NCBI GenBank assembly: GCA_021777365.1
Contig: JAJYDP010000258.1
Coordinates: 1-7,041 of the forward strand
Source of the DNA: Chloroflexota bacterium
GTDB taxonomy: Bacteria > Chloroflexota > Limnocylindria > Limnocylindrales > CSP1-4
Reading direction: 5' to 3'
DNA: 7,041 bases
Part shown: one piece after another, positions 1 through 6,100 of the stretch
Layout of the letters: the number at the start of each line of letters is the position of its first letter
How positions within the stretch are numbered: the stretch's first letter is position 1
The notes under the pieces: generated by a model
Databases searched by the model: none
Seen by the model: the letters and a program-made list of their open reading frames with translations, nothing else
What the model was told of the DNA's origin: nothing
Position numbers and translations under genes: made by a program

Positions 1-1201
1 CGGGCAGGTGGGCGACCGCGGGGAGCTCCGCGTGCTCGCCGAGGAGGAGACGCCGGTCGGCGATGCGCTCACCGCCGCGGGGCCGGCCGGGAGCACCGCC
101 GCGGGGGCCCTCGTCTTCGTCGTCGAGGACACCAGGAAGCCGGTCGGCCAGCTCATCGTCCACCGCGGGCGGCTGCACGGATCGGTGCGGGTCGGCCAGG
201 TCCTGCGGGCCGCCGTGGACGCACGGCGGCGTGCCTCCATCATGCGGAACCACACGGCCACGCACCTGCTGCACCGCGCCCTGCGCAACGTGGTCGGCCC
301 GGCGGCGCACCAGGCGGGCTCCCTGGTCGCGCCGGACTACCTCCGCTTCGACTTCCCGTTCGACCGACCGCTCACCACCGCCGAGATCGGTGCCATCGAG
401 GACCAGGTGCGCACGGTCATCCGCGAGGATCGCCCAGTGGACGTGGCGTACATGCCCATGGCGGAGGCGATCGCGCTGGGGGCGGACGCGTTCTTCGACG
501 AGAAGTACGGCGAGGTGGTGCGCACCGTGGCGGTGCGCGACTTCAGCCGCGAGCTGTGCGGCGGCACGCACTGCCGGGCGACGGGCCAGATCGGCGGGTT
601 CTTCGTCACCGGTGAGCGATCCATCGGCTCCGGTGTGCGCCGCATCGAGGCGATCACCGGCGAGGCCGCGGACCGGCTCGTGGCGGAGCGGTTCGCGCTG
701 CTGGACCAGGTGACGGCAGCGCTCGGCGCGCAGGAGCCGGGGCAGGCCCCGGTCCGCGCGGCTGAGCTGCAGGCCCGGGCGAAGGAGCTCGAGCGCCGCC
801 TCCGGGCGGGCGAGTCCGGGGGCCTGCCGCGCGTCCGCGACGTGGCGGAGCAGGCCGCTCGCGTGGCGGACGTCCCGGTGGCGACGTACGCCGGTGCCTT
901 CGACGGCCAGGAGGCGATGAAGCGCTGGGCCCGCGACCTGCGGAGCGCGCTCGGGTCCGGTGTGATCGCGGTGGGGCTCGACGAGGAGGAGCCCGTCCTC
1001 TTCGTGACGGTCAGCGAGGACCTCGTGGCGCGCGGGGTCTCCGCGGCCGAGCTGGTCCGCGCGGGTCTCGAGCCGATCGGCGGCCGGGGCGGCGGGCGGC
1101 CGGAGATGGCGCAGGGGCGGGGATCCCGCCGCGACGGGCTGCCGGAGGCGCTCCGGCGGGTCCGCGCCGCGGTCGCCTCGACACTCGACGGGAGCGCCTG
1201 A
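1..1201 (+). CDS. alaS: Alanyl-tRNA synthetase, C-terminal part (5' end outside window)
   Basis: This cytoplasmic enzyme charges tRNA-Ala with alanine and hydrolyses mischarged Ser/Gly-tRNA. Only the C-terminal ~399 codons are present. The frame is open from nt 2 and begins with the family's GQVGD motif, so the GTG at nt 8 is an internal valine codon and not a start. The zinc/editing-site signatures are intact: HTATH (His codons at 251 and 263) and CGGTHC (557-574), followed by the conserved IGSGVRRIEAITG stretch. Then come a short Leu/Glu/Arg-rich coiled-coil region (about nt 690-830) and the DHHA1 domain, ending in the typical GGRGGGRPEMAQG glycine-rich motif (about 1079-1120). The catalytic class II core lies upstream of the window. 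The stop is TGA at 1199-1201, 5 nt before the next start, so the gene probably shares its transcript with the genes downstream. No frameshift or missing key residue is seen in this part. Confidence 0.96.
   Translation, partial: GQVGDRGELRVLAEEETPVGDALTAAGPAGSTAAGALVFVVEDTRKPVGQLIVHRGRLHGSVRVGQVLRAAVDARRRASIMRNHTATHLLHRALRNVVGPAAHQAGSLVAPDYLRFDFPFDRPLTTAEIGAIEDQVRTVIREDRPVDVAYMPMAEAIALGADAFFDEKYGEVVRTVAVRDFSRELCGGTHCRATGQIGGFFVTGERSIGSGVRRIEAITGEAADRLVAERFALLDQVTAALGAQEPGQAPVRAAELQARAKELERRLRAGESGGLPRVRDVAEQAARVADVPVATYAGAFDGQEAMKRWARDLRSALGSGVIAVGLDEEEPVLFVTVSEDLVARGVSAAELVRAGLEPIGGRGGGRPEMAQGRGSRRDGLPEALRRVRAAVASTLDGSA
1190..1194 (+). promoter_or_regulatory. Shine-Dalgarno-like site for the FtsA-like gene
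   Basis: GGGAG lies inside the last codons of alaS, 12 nt before the ATG at 1207. It is the best ribosome-binding candidate for that start and supports it over internal starts. In DNA this GC-rich a purine run of this length is weak evidence alone. Confidence 0.4.
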
Positions 1202-1206
1202 GCGGC

Positions 1207-2469
1207 ATGGCCTTCTGGCGGCGGCTGCTGGGTCGGGAGGGAGCGGCGGCACCCGCTGCCTGCACCGCGCTCGACGTCGGCACCGAGTTCGCCAAGGCGC
1301 TGGTCTTCGAGATCGACGACTCCGGCAAGGCCGCCGTGCGCGGCGTGGGCCGGCAGCGACAGGGTCTCGCCCACATGCAGTCCGGCACGGTGGCGGACAT
1401 CGCCGCCGTGGTGGACAACTGCTCGGTGGCGCTGCAGGAGGCCGAGGAGATGGCCGGCTTCCGGCCCAGCCAGGCCGTGGTCGGGATCGCCGGGGAGCTC
1501 GTCAAGGGGTTCACCACGACCCTCTCGCAGGAGCGTCGCCGCCCCGACCAGCCGATCTCCGAGACCGAGCTGCAGCGGCTGATCGACGGCGTCCAGCGCG
1601 AGGCGCTGCGCGAGGCCGAGCGGGCGGTCACCTGGGAGACCGGGCTGCCCAACGTGGACGTGCGCCTCGTGCACGCGGCGGTGACGGGCGCCGCCATCGA
1701 CGGCTACCCGGTGACCAACCCGGTGGGCTTCCAGGGCCGGCACGTGCGGATCGCCATCTTCAACGCCTTCGCGCCGCTGGTGCATCTCGGCGCGCTGCAG
1801 ACCGTGGCCGCGCAGCTGGACCTGGAGCTGCTGGCCGTGGTGGCCGAACCGTTCGCGGTGGCCCGCTGCCTCGGCAGCGACCAGGTGCAGCAGGCAGGCG
1901 GGCTCTTCGTCGACGTCGGGGGCGGCACCACGGACGTCGCGCTCGTGCGCGCCGGCGGGATCGAGGGGACCCGCATGTTCGCCCTGGGCGGACGGGCCTT
2001 CACCAAGAGCCTCGCCGACCAGCTGGGGATGCCGTTCCAGCGCGCCGAGGCCGTCAAGATCGACTACGCGCGCGGCCTGGACGTGAGCGACCGGGACCGC
2101 GTGGCGGCGGTGATTGCCGAGGACGTCGCGGTCTGGTCGGCGGGGGTGGAGCTGGTGCTCGAGGAGCTGGCCGGCGGCGATCTGCTGCCCGGGCGCATCT
2201 ACCTGTGCGGTGGCGGCGCCGGACTGCCCGAGGTGCAGGCCGCGCTCCGCGATCCCGGATTTGCGAAGCGGCTCCCGTTCGCGCGGCCGCCCGAGGTCCA
2301 GGTGGCGGCGCCGGCCGAGGTGGCGGGGGTGCGGGACCAGACGGGCCTGCTCATCGACCAGCAGGACGTCACGCCGATGGGCCTCGCCTACCAGGCGGTG
2401 GAGATGGCGGCCGAGGAATCCGCCCTGGACGCGGCTCTGCGGCGGGTGCTGCGGGCCATGAAGGTCTGA
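1207..2469 (+). CDS. FtsA-family actin-fold ATPase (cell-division FtsA/PilM-like)
   Basis: A 420-residue actin/Hsp70-superfamily protein, the same length as classical FtsA. Visible motifs are phosphate-1 (ALDVGTEFAKAL, Asp23), an SHS2/1C-like insertion (about 85-180, including VVGIAGELVKGF and the FtsA-like NPVGFQG), phosphate-2 (VDVGGGTTDVAL, Asp236 and GGGTTD 238-243), an FtsA-like ALGGRAFTKSLADQLG segment followed by AEAVKIDYARG, and the adenosine-binding YLCGGGAGLPE at 332-342. The family polymerises on the inner membrane and links cytoplasmic rings or motors to bitopic partners (FtsA with FtsZ/FtsN, PilM with PilN). Both ends could touch the membrane: the N-terminus MAFWRRLLGR and the C-terminus ALDAALRRVLRAMKV are short basic amphipathic helices. 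The gene follows alaS by 5 nt and precedes a one-pass membrane protein gene by 15 nt. No ftsZ or ftsQ lies nearby, so this may be a paralogue and not the divisome FtsA. The superfamily is clear; the specific role is unknown. Confidence 0.85.
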   Translation: MAFWRRLLGREGAAAPAACTALDVGTEFAKALVFEIDDSGKAAVRGVGRQRQGLAHMQSGTVADIAAVVDNCSVALQEAEEMAGFRPSQAVVGIAGELVKGFTTTLSQERRRPDQPISETELQRLIDGVQREALREAERAVTWETGLPNVDVRLVHAAVTGAAIDGYPVTNPVGFQGRHVRIAIFNAFAPLVHLGALQTVAAQLDLELLAVVAEPFAVARCLGSDQVQQAGGLFVDVGGGTTDVALVRAGGIEGTRMFALGGRAFTKSLADQLGMPFQRAEAVKIDYARGLDVSDRDRVAAVIAEDVAVWSAGVELVLEELAGGDLLPGRIYLCGGGAGLPEVQAALRDPGFAKRLPFARPPEVQVAAPAEVAGVRDQTGLLIDQQDVTPMGLAYQAVEMAAEESALDAALRRVLRAMKV

Positions 2470-2471
2470 GG
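2468..2471 (+). promoter_or_regulatory. Weak Shine-Dalgarno-like GAGG before the bitopic protein gene
   Basis: GAGG overlaps the TGA stop of the FtsA-like gene and lies 13 nt before the ATG at 2485. It is the only purine-rich element in the 15-nt gap. Its overlap with the upstream stop codon would favour coupled translation of the two genes. This is inferred from position only. Confidence 0.3.
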
Positions 2472-2484
2472 CAGACTGGCCGCG

Positions 2485-4305
2485 ATGACGATCCACTACC
2501 TGGACGTCGACGACGAGGTCACCACCGCGGTGGCGCGCCTGCGCACCGCCGGCGAGCCGCACGTTGCGCTGGTGCTGCCGGCGGGCTCCCGCATCGCCAC
2601 GAGCCGGATCAACTTCCGCCTGCTGGCCCGCGAGGCCGCGGCGCGCGACCGGCACCTGGCCATCGTCGCGCCGGAGACCGCGGTCCGGGCGATCGCCATC
2701 GCGGCAGGCCTCCCTGCCTACGGGACCGTTGCGAGCTACGAGGAGGCGCTGGCCGACGAGCTGGCCCAGGAGGCCCGCGAGCGCAATACCTCCGGCGGGC
2801 CGCCACCCTCGGTGCGCTCCGGCGCGTTCCGGCGCGGCGCCGAGCCCGGCCCAGCGATGGAGCCGGATGCGTCCGCTGCGGCAGGGGCCCCCGAACCCGC
2901 GCCGCGCCCGGCAGGTCAACCGACCGCCCCCGGAGCCCAGGCGCCGGCGGAGGGGTTGCCGCGCATCGCCGGGACCGGCATCGCCGAGACCGGCGCCGCC
3001 GGCGGGCTCATCGGTCGGGGCGATGCCGACAGGCGTGCCGGCCAGGGCGAGGTCGACCGGGCGGACCGCGGACCGCGGACCGGCGCACGGTCGGCCGGCG
3101 CACTGCCGGTGGCCGGTCCGGTCCGGGAGCCCCCAGGGCCGCGCGGTCGCCGCCGGGCCCTGGTCGCACTGCTCGTCCTGGTGGTGCTCCTCGTGGTCGG
3201 CGGTGCCGGCGCGTACCTGGTGCTGCCCAGTGCCACGATCGTGGTGACGCCACTGACGGTGGCCGCGGGTCCAGTCTCGCTGCAGGTCAGGGCCGATCCG
3301 AGCGCCACCGCCGTGGATGCCGCGAACCTGGTGATCCCGGCCCAGCAGGTCCCGGTCCCCCTCAGCGTGGACGGCACGTTCCCGGCCAGCGGCCAGAAGG
3401 TCAGCCAGACGCCGGCGAGCGGCAGTGTGACCTTCACCAGCAACGACACGATCGACCCGGTGACGATCCCGGCGGGGACCACGGTGGGCACGCCGGGTGG
3501 CGTGCAGTTCCTCACCCAGGCCACGGTGGTGACGCCGCGCGCGACCGTCTCGGGCACGACCATCAACCCGGGCCAGGCCAGTGCCCCGGTCCAGGCGGTC
3601 ACGCCGGGGACCTCTGGCAACGTGCCCGCCCACGCGATCAGCGTGGTGCCCACGCGGCTCCAGGCGTTCCAGGTCTCGGTCGACAACCCCGCCGCGACCA
3701 GCGGTGGCACCCGCACCGTGACGAAGGTCGTCAGCCAACAGGACTACGATGCGGCGGTGAAGCAGCTCGACACCCAGCTCGCCGCCCAGCTGACGAGCGC
3801 GCTGGCCAACCCCTCGCTGGCGCCCGCGGGCACCACCCTGGTGCCGGCCACGGCGACCCTCGGGACGAGTTCGGCCGCGCCGGCGGCGTCGGCGCTGGTC
3901 GGGACGGCCGTCTCCTCGTTCCAGCTGACGGCGACCGCCGCCGGTTCCGTCCTCGCGCTCTCGACGCAGCCCCTGTCGGGCCTCGCCGCCTCCTACCTGG
4001 AGAAGGGGATCCCGGCCGGCTGGTCGCTCTTCCCCGACTCGATCAGGACCGCCGAGAGCGACCCGGTGGTGCAGAACGGGCGGGTGACGGTGACGGTGAC
4101 CGCGCGGGGCGAGCGATGGCATCCCCTCGATGCCGCGTCGCTGCTGGCGCAGGTGAAGGGCCGCAGCGTCAGCGATGCCCGGAGCATCCTGGCGCAGTAC
4201 GGCCAGGTCTCCATCACCACGTGGCCGTCCTTCGTGACGTCCATCCCCACCCTCGACGCGCGCGTGACGCTGACCGTCGCGCCGCCCAGGCAGTCAGGTT
4301 CGTGA
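2485..4305 (+). CDS. Bitopic membrane protein with baseplate J/gp47-like exported region
   Basis: A 606-residue protein in four parts. Residues 1-101 look like a cytoplasmic alpha/beta (Rossmann-like) domain, with VALVLPAGSR, NFRLLAREAA, LAIVAPETAVRAIAIAAGLP and a final acidic helix. Residues 102-219 are a low-complexity Pro/Gly/Ala/Arg/Glu linker. GRRR (221-224) precedes one transmembrane helix at 225-247, predicting N-in/C-out. Residues 248-606 are Val/Thr/Ala/Ser-rich beta-type sequence. Within it, residues about 313-392 (GSVTFTSND, IPAGTTVGT, VTPGTSGNVPA) and about 398-425 (NPAATSGGT, VVSQQDYDAA) match the pattern of baseplate J/gp47-like proteins. The C-terminal segment has VKGRSVSDARSILAQYG and TTWPSFVTSIP. 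The whole protein lacks cysteine, which suits an exported protein. No phage tail genes are nearby, so this is probably a cellular envelope protein that shares the fold. The adjacent FtsA-like ATPase gene suggests a partner on the inner face. The true role is unknown. The ATG at 2485 keeps the whole N-terminal domain. Confidence 0.78.
   Translation: MTIHYLDVDDEVTTAVARLRTAGEPHVALVLPAGSRIATSRINFRLLAREAAARDRHLAIVAPETAVRAIAIAAGLPAYGTVASYEEALADELAQEARERNTSGGPPPSVRSGAFRRGAEPGPAMEPDASAAAGAPEPAPRPAGQPTAPGAQAPAEGLPRIAGTGIAETGAAGGLIGRGDADRRAGQGEVDRADRGPRTGARSAGALPVAGPVREPPGPRGRRRALVALLVLVVLLVVGGAGAYLVLPSATIVVTPLTVAAGPVSLQVRADPSATAVDAANLVIPAQQVPVPLSVDGTFPASGQKVSQTPASGSVTFTSNDTIDPVTIPAGTTVGTPGGVQFLTQATVVTPRATVSGTTINPGQASAPVQAVTPGTSGNVPAHAISVVPTRLQAFQVSVDNPAATSGGTRTVTKVVSQQDYDAAVKQLDTQLAAQLTSALANPSLAPAGTTLVPATATLGTSSAAPAASALVGTAVSSFQLTATAAGSVLALSTQPLSGLAASYLEKGIPAGWSLFPDSIRTAESDPVVQNGRVTVTVTARGERWHPLDAASLLAQVKGRSVSDARSILAQYGQVSITTWPSFVTSIPTLDARVTLTVAPPRQSGS
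3061..3081 (+). repeat. Tandem heptamer repeat, GCGGACC x3
   Basis: Three perfect head-to-tail copies of GCGGACC lie inside the linker-coding part of the bitopic protein gene, upstream of its transmembrane helix. The unit is not a multiple of three, so loss or gain of one copy would shift the reading frame. Three copies are few for a true slippage tract, and the GC-rich linker makes chance repeats likely. Confidence 0.6.
4302..4305 (+). other. GTGA stop-start overlap, bitopic protein gene / ruvX
   Basis: The GTG start of ruvX (4302-4304) overlaps the TGA stop of the preceding gene (4303-4305). No strong Shine-Dalgarno sequence precedes it, only AGG at 4288-4290 and 4296-4298. The arrangement implies termination-reinitiation coupling, so ruvX translation may depend on the membrane protein gene upstream. 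Confidence 0.85.
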
Positions 4306-4832
4306 GCCGGCTCCTCGGGCTCGACGTGGGCGACCGGCGGATCGGCGTGGCGGTGGCGGACGAGGCCACGGGGAACGTCCGTGCGCTCGGGATCGTGCGC
4401 CGAGCCACGCCCCCCGAGGACGCGGCCCGGCTCGGACGGCTGGCATCCGAGCAGGGGGCCGTCGAGCTGGTGATCGGGCTTCCGCTCGACATGGACGGCG
4501 GCGAAGGCGAGCAGGCCCTCCGGACGCGCGCGTGGGGAGACGAGATGGCGACCCGCACCGGGTTGCCGGTGGCGTGGCGCGACGAGCGGCTGACGACCGA
4601 GGCGGCGGAGGCGGTGCAGCCTCCGCTCCGGCGGGACCGCTCGACGGGTCGGCCGACCCGGGCCGCCATCGCCGCCCGGCGATCACGGGTGGACCAGGCC
4701 GCCGCCGTGGCCATCCTCCGCGCCGAGCTCGATGCGCGCGTCGGGGCGCACGCGGCAGGCGCGCGCCCGGGCCCGGGCGAGGCGCCGGGCCGGGGCATGC
4801 CGGAAGGAACCGGCACGGGGACGGGCGCGTGA
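4302..4832 (+). CDS. ruvX: RuvX/YqgF-family RNase H-fold nuclease
   Basis: A 176-residue RNase H-fold protein of the YqgF/RuvX family, annotated as a putative Holliday junction resolvase and also implicated in 16S rRNA 5' processing in E. coli. All family motifs are visible: LLGLDVGDRRIGVAV with Asp8, VIGLPLDMDGGEG at 57-69, DERLTT at 94-99 and the final VDQAAAVAIL with Asp131. The three acidic residues expected for metal-dependent catalysis are present. Two features are longer than in the roughly 140-150 residue norm. The DERLTT-to-VDQAA spacing is 37 residues, compared with 27 in the E. coli protein as I recall it, because of an Arg/Pro-rich stretch. There is also a ~30-residue Gly/Pro/Ala/Thr-rich tail after ILRAELDA. 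The GTG at 4302 is chosen because it sits just before the conserved RLLGLDVG strand and overlaps the previous stop. The frame is open far upstream, but that part is non-coding shadow. Confidence 0.94.
   Translation: MSRLLGLDVGDRRIGVAVADEATGNVRALGIVRRATPPEDAARLGRLASEQGAVELVIGLPLDMDGGEGEQALRTRAWGDEMATRTGLPVAWRDERLTTEAAEAVQPPLRRDRSTGRPTRAAIAARRSRVDQAAAVAILRAELDARVGAHAAGARPGPGEAPGRGMPEGTGTGTGA
4829..4832 (+). other. GTGA stop-start overlap, ruvX / mltG
   Basis: The GTG start of mltG (4829-4831) overlaps the TGA stop of ruvX (4830-4832). The nearest purine-rich element is GGAAGGAA at 4802-4809, about 20 nt upstream. That is too far for a standard Shine-Dalgarno and again points to translational coupling. 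Confidence 0.85.
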
Positions 4833-6100
4833 CGGGCGAGCGACCCGCGCAGGGCGTCCGGAGCGGGCGCTACGTGCCCCGCCCGTCCGCGCCACGCTCG
4901 GGATCCCGTCGTGGCCGGGCCGCCGGCGTCGCCGCGGTCGTCGTCGCCGCCCTCGCCCTGCTCTGGCTGCTCACCACGATCGCGATCGGGCCCGCGGTCA
5001 ACCGGCTGGTCTTCAGCATGGCCGAGAGCAACCCCTCCCTGCTGCACATGAGCCCGGTGGCCCAGATCGTGCGGAACCAGCTGGGGTCCGAGCTGTCCGA
5101 CCCCGCCGGCACCGACCCGACGGTGGTGCATTTCACGGTGCCCCTGGGTGCCACCGCGGCCGACGTGGCGCACGACCTGGCGGCCCAGGGCCTGGTGAAG
5201 GATCCCTTCGTGGTGACCTACCTGGTGATCACGGAGGGCCTCTCGGGGAGCATCGAGGCCGGCGCGTACGAGCTCAGCTCGACCATGACGCCGCAGGCGA
5301 TCCTGAACCGGCTCCAGGAGGCGCCCGTGAAGACCGTCACGGTCCAGCTGCGGGAGGGGCTGCGCATCGAGCAGATCACGGCCTACCTGGAGACGCTGCC
5401 GCTCAAGATGGACGTGCACGCCTTCTACGACCTGGCGATGCACCCGTCTGCCTCGATCATCGCGGACTACCCGTTCCTGTCCACGCTCCCTGCGGGCCAC
5501 TCGCTCGAGGGGTTCCTGGGGGCGGGCACGTTCGACGTGTACGAGGACGTCACGCCCGAGCAGATGGTCCGGGACCTGCTCGACCAGTGGCAGACCGACA
5601 TCGGCATGGGGCCGGTGCAGGCCGCGGAGCAGCAGGGCAGGAACTTCTACCAGGTGCTCAGCCTGGCGAGCCTGGTGGAGCAGGAGGCACGGGTCGCGTC
5701 GGAGCGGCCGCTGATCGCCGGGGTGTATGCGAACCGGTTGACGAAGGGCATGCCGATGGACGCGGACCCGACGGTGATCTACGGGTGGGACACCGTGCAG
5801 CTGCGCAAGCTGCCGTTCGACAAGTGGCAGGACTACTCCTTCTGGGACCCGCTCGCGAGCCCCGGGACGGTGAAGCTGCCGTCGGACCTGGCCGGGTACC
5901 AGACCTACCAGAAGGCCGGCATCTTCCCGGGGCCGATCTGCACCCCCAGCCTCGCCTCGATCCAGGCGGCCCTGAAGCCGGACACCCGCACCGGGTATCT
6001 CTACTTCCTGGCGAAGAACGACGGGAGCTACACCCATGCGTTCGCCAGGACCTACGCGGAGCAGCTCGCCAACATGCGCAAGTACGGGTACATCTCGTGA
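4829..6100 (+). CDS. mltG: Endolytic murein transglycosylase MltG (YceG family)
   Basis: A 423-residue inner-membrane lytic transglycosylase that cleaves nascent glycan strands and is thought to set their length. A short basic cytoplasmic tail with RRGR (27-30) leads into one transmembrane helix at about 31-54, predicting N-in/C-out. Residues about 98-165 form the LysM-like YceG subdomain (VVHFTVPLGATAADVAHDL through IEAGAYELS). The catalytic YceG domain follows, with LASLVEQEARVASERP (the candidate catalytic glutamate of SLVEQE is Glu284), GVYANRLTKGMPM and DADPTVIYGW. Near the C-terminus the usual YNTY and GLPPGPI.NPG motifs read YQTY (357-360) and GIFPGPICTPS (364-374), a mild divergence; YLYFLAKNDGSYTHAF is conserved. 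The GTG at 4829 is chosen because it retains the membrane helix and overlaps the ruvX stop. An in-frame ATG at 4532 would put about 100 ruvX-overlapping residues in front. Its place after ruvX matches the conserved alaS-ruvX-mltG order. Confidence 0.94.
   Translation: MTGERPAQGVRSGRYVPRPSAPRSGSRRGRAAGVAAVVVAALALLWLLTTIAIGPAVNRLVFSMAESNPSLLHMSPVAQIVRNQLGSELSDPAGTDPTVVHFTVPLGATAADVAHDLAAQGLVKDPFVVTYLVITEGLSGSIEAGAYELSSTMTPQAILNRLQEAPVKTVTVQLREGLRIEQITAYLETLPLKMDVHAFYDLAMHPSASIIADYPFLSTLPAGHSLEGFLGAGTFDVYEDVTPEQMVRDLLDQWQTDIGMGPVQAAEQQGRNFYQVLSLASLVEQEARVASERPLIAGVYANRLTKGMPMDADPTVIYGWDTVQLRKLPFDKWQDYSFWDPLASPGTVKLPSDLAGYQTYQKAGIFPGPICTPSLASIQAALKPDTRTGYLYFLAKNDGSYTHAFARTYAEQLANMRKYGYIS
6097..6100 (+). 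other. GTGA stop-start overlap, mltG / M24 peptidase gene
   Basis: The GTG start (6097-6099) overlaps the TGA stop of mltG (6098-6100). It is the third such overlap in a row. No recognisable Shine-Dalgarno precedes it. An in-frame GTG at 6139 is a possible alternative start 14 codons later. Confidence 0.75.

Noticed and set aside
63..713. + strand open frame of 216 codons inside alaS
   Set aside because: Arg/Ser/Pro/Cys-rich shadow of alaS in another frame, with no motif.
2703..2718. Inverted repeat GGCAGG-4 nt-CCTGCC
   Set aside because: A short 6-bp stem inside a coding region, with no U-tract and no gene boundary. Expected by chance at this GC content.
3085..3132. Cluster of CCGG/GGCC-rich imperfect palindromes
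   Set aside because: They lie in the low-complexity linker-coding region, are imperfect and of varied spacing, and no operator or terminator logic applies inside the gene.
4084..4100. Tandem GGTGAC x3
   Set aside because: It encodes an alternating Val-Thr beta strand in frame and is explained by the protein sequence. The unit is 6 nt, so it does not change the frame.
337..4122. A very long open frame on the - strand (1261 codons)
   Set aside because: It runs antisense across alaS, the FtsA-like gene and the bitopic protein gene. Its product is low-complexity Arg/Gly/His/Ala-rich with no recognisable domain. Strong GC bias at third codon positions leaves such antisense frames open.
2205..4301. 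Upstream extension of the ruvX frame giving an 875-residue protein
   Set aside because: The first ~700 residues are Arg/Gly/Ala-rich out-of-frame reading of the FtsA-like and bitopic protein genes. RuvX homology starts only at about 4302, where a GTG overlaps the previous stop.
2485..4305. Prophage or tailocin remnant suggested by the baseplate-J-like region
   Set aside because: No other phage or tail gene is present, base composition matches its neighbours, the gene lies in a housekeeping operon, and the region is membrane-anchored.
4532..4828. Longer mltG start at ATG 4532
   Set aside because: It would add about 100 Arg/Gly-rich residues fully overlapping ruvX before the normal cytoplasmic tail and membrane helix. 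The GTG at 4829 fits family topology and the overlap pattern.
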